Assembly: GCA_027310925.1 (NCBI GenBank)
Contig: DAICZX010000015.1
Location: 1 to 7,850, forward strand
Reading direction: 5' to 3'
Length of the DNA stretch: 7,850 nt
Source of the DNA: Candidatus Parcubacteria bacterium
GTDB taxonomy: Bacteria > Patescibacteriota > Minisyncoccia > Phycocordibacterales > Phycocordibacteraceae
A program made the translations under genes and the position numbers. Of the stretch, positions 6,578 to 7,850 are shown piece after piece. The number at the start of each line of letters is the position of its first letter. Within the stretch, counting starts at the first letter, position 1. The notes under the pieces were generated by a model, which saw nothing but the letters and a program-made list of their open reading frames with translations, did no database searches and was not told where the DNA came from.

Positions 6578-7849
6578 CTAAGCTTCAGAAGAAGAAAGTT
6601 TCTTGCGGAGACGGAAGACGAACTGATCGTCGGAAGCCCACCTATCGTCGGGCCCGGCATCGTGCGCGCTGAGCTCCAGCTCGCCAACGTCCTCATCCAG
6701 GAGGAACACGTCCGGGTAGCCATCGCGGTCTGCGATCTGCTTCATCGCGATATACATCCAATCATTTCCCGTATAAGAAAGGCGGAGCTGAGGGCCGACT
6801 TCGGCTGGGCAGAGTTCGAGACCGAGTTCTGCGGCTTTTGCATAGATTTCATCGGTCGTAGCGTCGTTGGGGAAACCGAGGTCTTTAACGGTGAGTCGGA
6901 CAAGCTCTGCGCTTTCTTGTGTTGAAGAAATGCTGAAATCATTGCTGTCGAGTAACTGTTCGGCCCATGATGTGACGGTGATGTCTTTCTCTTTCAATTC
7001 TGCTCTAAGCTGTTCTTTTGATTTTCCACCGATCTCGACAGAATACCGCTTGAGATTTCCTTCAGGGAAGGAGGTCAGGATGTGCTCGATGCCTGAGTCG
7101 AAGATACCTGCGAAGAGCGGGCCGATATATGCTTTGGTGTGTTCTGAAATCTCTGAGGCAGAGTGAGCAATATCTTCTGGAGCGCAGTCGAAGACGATAG
7201 AAGCGTCTTCTTTTGTGTTTCGTGTGCCGAGTAATTCTTCGATGCGCGGGTCACGGTCATACCCGAAACCTTCGATGGGCGCGTCGAGCTCATAGAGGAA
7301 AGTGAGATCGTCTTTAGTGAACTGCTCGCCTTTCTCTTGTTTCTGCTCAAGCGCGGTGAGAAACTTCATGTCCTCGCTCTTCTTGCGATAGGAGTCGGCT
7401 TCACTGCCGAAGTCTTGAAGCTTCTCGTCGAGTACCTCTTGCATCTGCGGTTCGATGTTTTGGTGTGGCAAGATACCTCGCACTTCGCCGATCTTGTTGT
7501 CGCCGTCCATGCGGATAGCGAGACGTGGTTGCGAGGGAGTACCGGTGGTGTCGTTGGTGTAGAAAACGTAGAAGTCACCAGAGTCAATTTGGGTCTCAGC
7601 GGTGGAGCGACCGGCGGTGCACCAGCCAGTGCCTTTGCCTTCGAGTGATTGGAAGAGTTTCTCCGCATCGCCATCTCTTCCCTGTTCATACTTCACCCAC
7701 TGCCCGCGAACTTCTTCTCGACTCTCCATCGAGGAAGCGAGAGATTTCTGGATGAGCTCGGCATAGAGGGCGGGGAACTTCTTCGAGAATGCTTCTTTGA
7801 TTTCTGGCTCTTTGAGGGCTTTGTTATCTTCCTTCACCTTCTCATAGAT
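6578..7849 (-). CDS. DGR target protein with diversified C-terminal domain, 5' end outside window
   Basis: The frame is open to the right window edge (IYEK precedes the GTG at 7837), so the gene probably starts outside; at least 419 residues are seen, numbered here from that GTG. The N-terminal part (about 55-145) has GTGWCTAG (69-76), SGDFYVFYT (86-94), PRLAIRM (104-110) and IGEVRGI (116-122). This GWC / GDFYV / IGxVRG pattern vaguely recalls PcfJ-like proteins, but I cannot name the domain. A charged middle part (about 150-310) contains FGYDRDPRIEEL (191-202). From 314 on (LTVKDLGFPNDATTDEIYA, then LGLELCPAEVGPQLRLSY) a separate C-terminal module begins. It ends in the variable repeat (residues 368-411) with the fixed frame RW.SD..FVFRLRK, reminiscent of the C-type-lectin-like ends of DGR targets. 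Only eight residues follow the VR. No signal peptide or membrane segment is visible in the part seen, so a cytoplasmic role is likely unless the missing N-terminus says otherwise. Confidence 0.88.
   Translation of the reverse strand: MYEKVKEDNKALKEPEIKEAFSKKFPALYAELIQKSLASSMESREEVRGQWVKYEQGRDGDAEKLFQSLEGKGTGWCTAGRSTAETQIDSGDFYVFYTNDTTGTPSQPRLAIRMDGDNKIGEVRGILPHQNIEPQMQEVLDEKLQDFGSEADSYRKKSEDMKFLTALEQKQEKGEQFTKDDLTFLYELDAPIEGFGYDRDPRIEELLGTRNTKEDASIVFDCAPEDIAHSASEISEHTKAYIGPLFAGIFDSGIEHILTSFPEGNLKRYSVEIGGKSKEQLRAELKEKDITVTSWAEQLLDSNDFSISSTQESAELVRLTVKDLGFPNDATTDEIYAKAAELGLELCPAEVGPQLRLSYTGNDWMYIAMKQIADRDGYPDVFLLDEDVGELELSAHDAGPDDRWASDDQFVFRLRKKLSSSEA
6606..6623 (-). other. Adenine-free 3' end of VR, probable initiation-of-mutagenic-homing site
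   Basis: The last 18 bases of the VR (minus strand GTTCGTCTTCCGTCTCCG) are identical in the TR (6178-6161), contain no adenine and code FVFRLR. In known DGRs the 3' end of the VR holds the IMH site, where target priming begins and sequence must stay constant. Outside it, VR and TR diverge at once. The exact IMH boundary cannot be set from sequence alone. Confidence 0.55.
6606..6735 (-). repeat. DGR variable repeat (VR) at the 3' end of the target gene
   Basis: Forms codons 368-411 of the target protein. Amino acid changes relative to the TR are N to Y, D, L, D, S, H, D, D, A and D, and K to E and G, all through adenine positions; one more adenine change is silent (ATA to ATC). G to V and R to Q arise at non-adenine positions. 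Residues between them (IADRDG, VF, GEL, PD, RW, FVFRLR) are fixed, as expected for a scaffold with exposed variable positions. Homology to the TR drops sharply on both sides. Confidence 0.95.
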
Positions 7850-7850
7850 G

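Noticed and set aside
6291..6605. CRISPR array or tandem repeats between TR and VR
   Set aside because: Only two copies of a 13-base word were found, with no regular spacers or further copies.

Overview
The window looks like a piece of a Candidatus Patescibacteria (CPR, Parcubacteria-like) genome. This is an inference from protein style: a histidine kinase with a multi-pass membrane sensor and an H-box reading HEVKGSLTK, a tRNA without an encoded CCA end, and a diversity-generating retroelement (DGR) whose reverse transcriptase and Avd protein read like CPR examples. All stop codons used are standard, and no alternative genetic code is needed.

Left half (1-4643, all + strand). A 5'-truncated nitroreductase-like flavoprotein (3-932) is followed after 5 bases by a membrane histidine kinase (938-2515), probably in one operon. 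After a 110-base gap comes a complete type I ABC exporter half-transporter (2626-4410) with a hairpin just after its stop. An elongator-type tRNA-Met(CAT) lies at 4570-4643.

Right half (4757-7850): a diversity-generating retroelement. On the minus strand, in order of transcription, it holds: (i) a target gene (6578 to beyond the right edge) whose last 44 or so codons are a variable repeat (VR, 6606-6735); (ii) a non-coding template repeat (TR, 6161-6290) aligned to the VR without gaps over 130 bases; and (iii) a DGR-type reverse transcriptase (4757-5680) with YADD and GLPLGNLTSQ motifs. An Avd-like four-helix-bundle accessory gene (5839-6135) lies between TR and RT on the opposite (+) strand. 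I count 20 TR/VR differences. Sixteen fall on adenines of the TR coding strand, and all twelve AAN codons of the TR are altered in the VR, which is the hallmark of adenine-directed mutagenic retrohoming.

How it would work. A candidate promoter (TTGATT-16-TATACT, 6546-6519, minus) and a hairpin with five T's (6145-6118, minus) frame the TR, giving a discrete predicted template RNA of about 395 nt. RT with Avd would copy this RNA with errors at A and replace the VR, diversifying the C-terminal ligand-binding-like domain of the target protein.

Points of doubt. The RT N-terminus is split between two frames near 5690-5700, and the Avd reading frame has no ATG/GTG/TTG start for its first helix. 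Either the element is decaying, or these are sequence errors or unusual starts.
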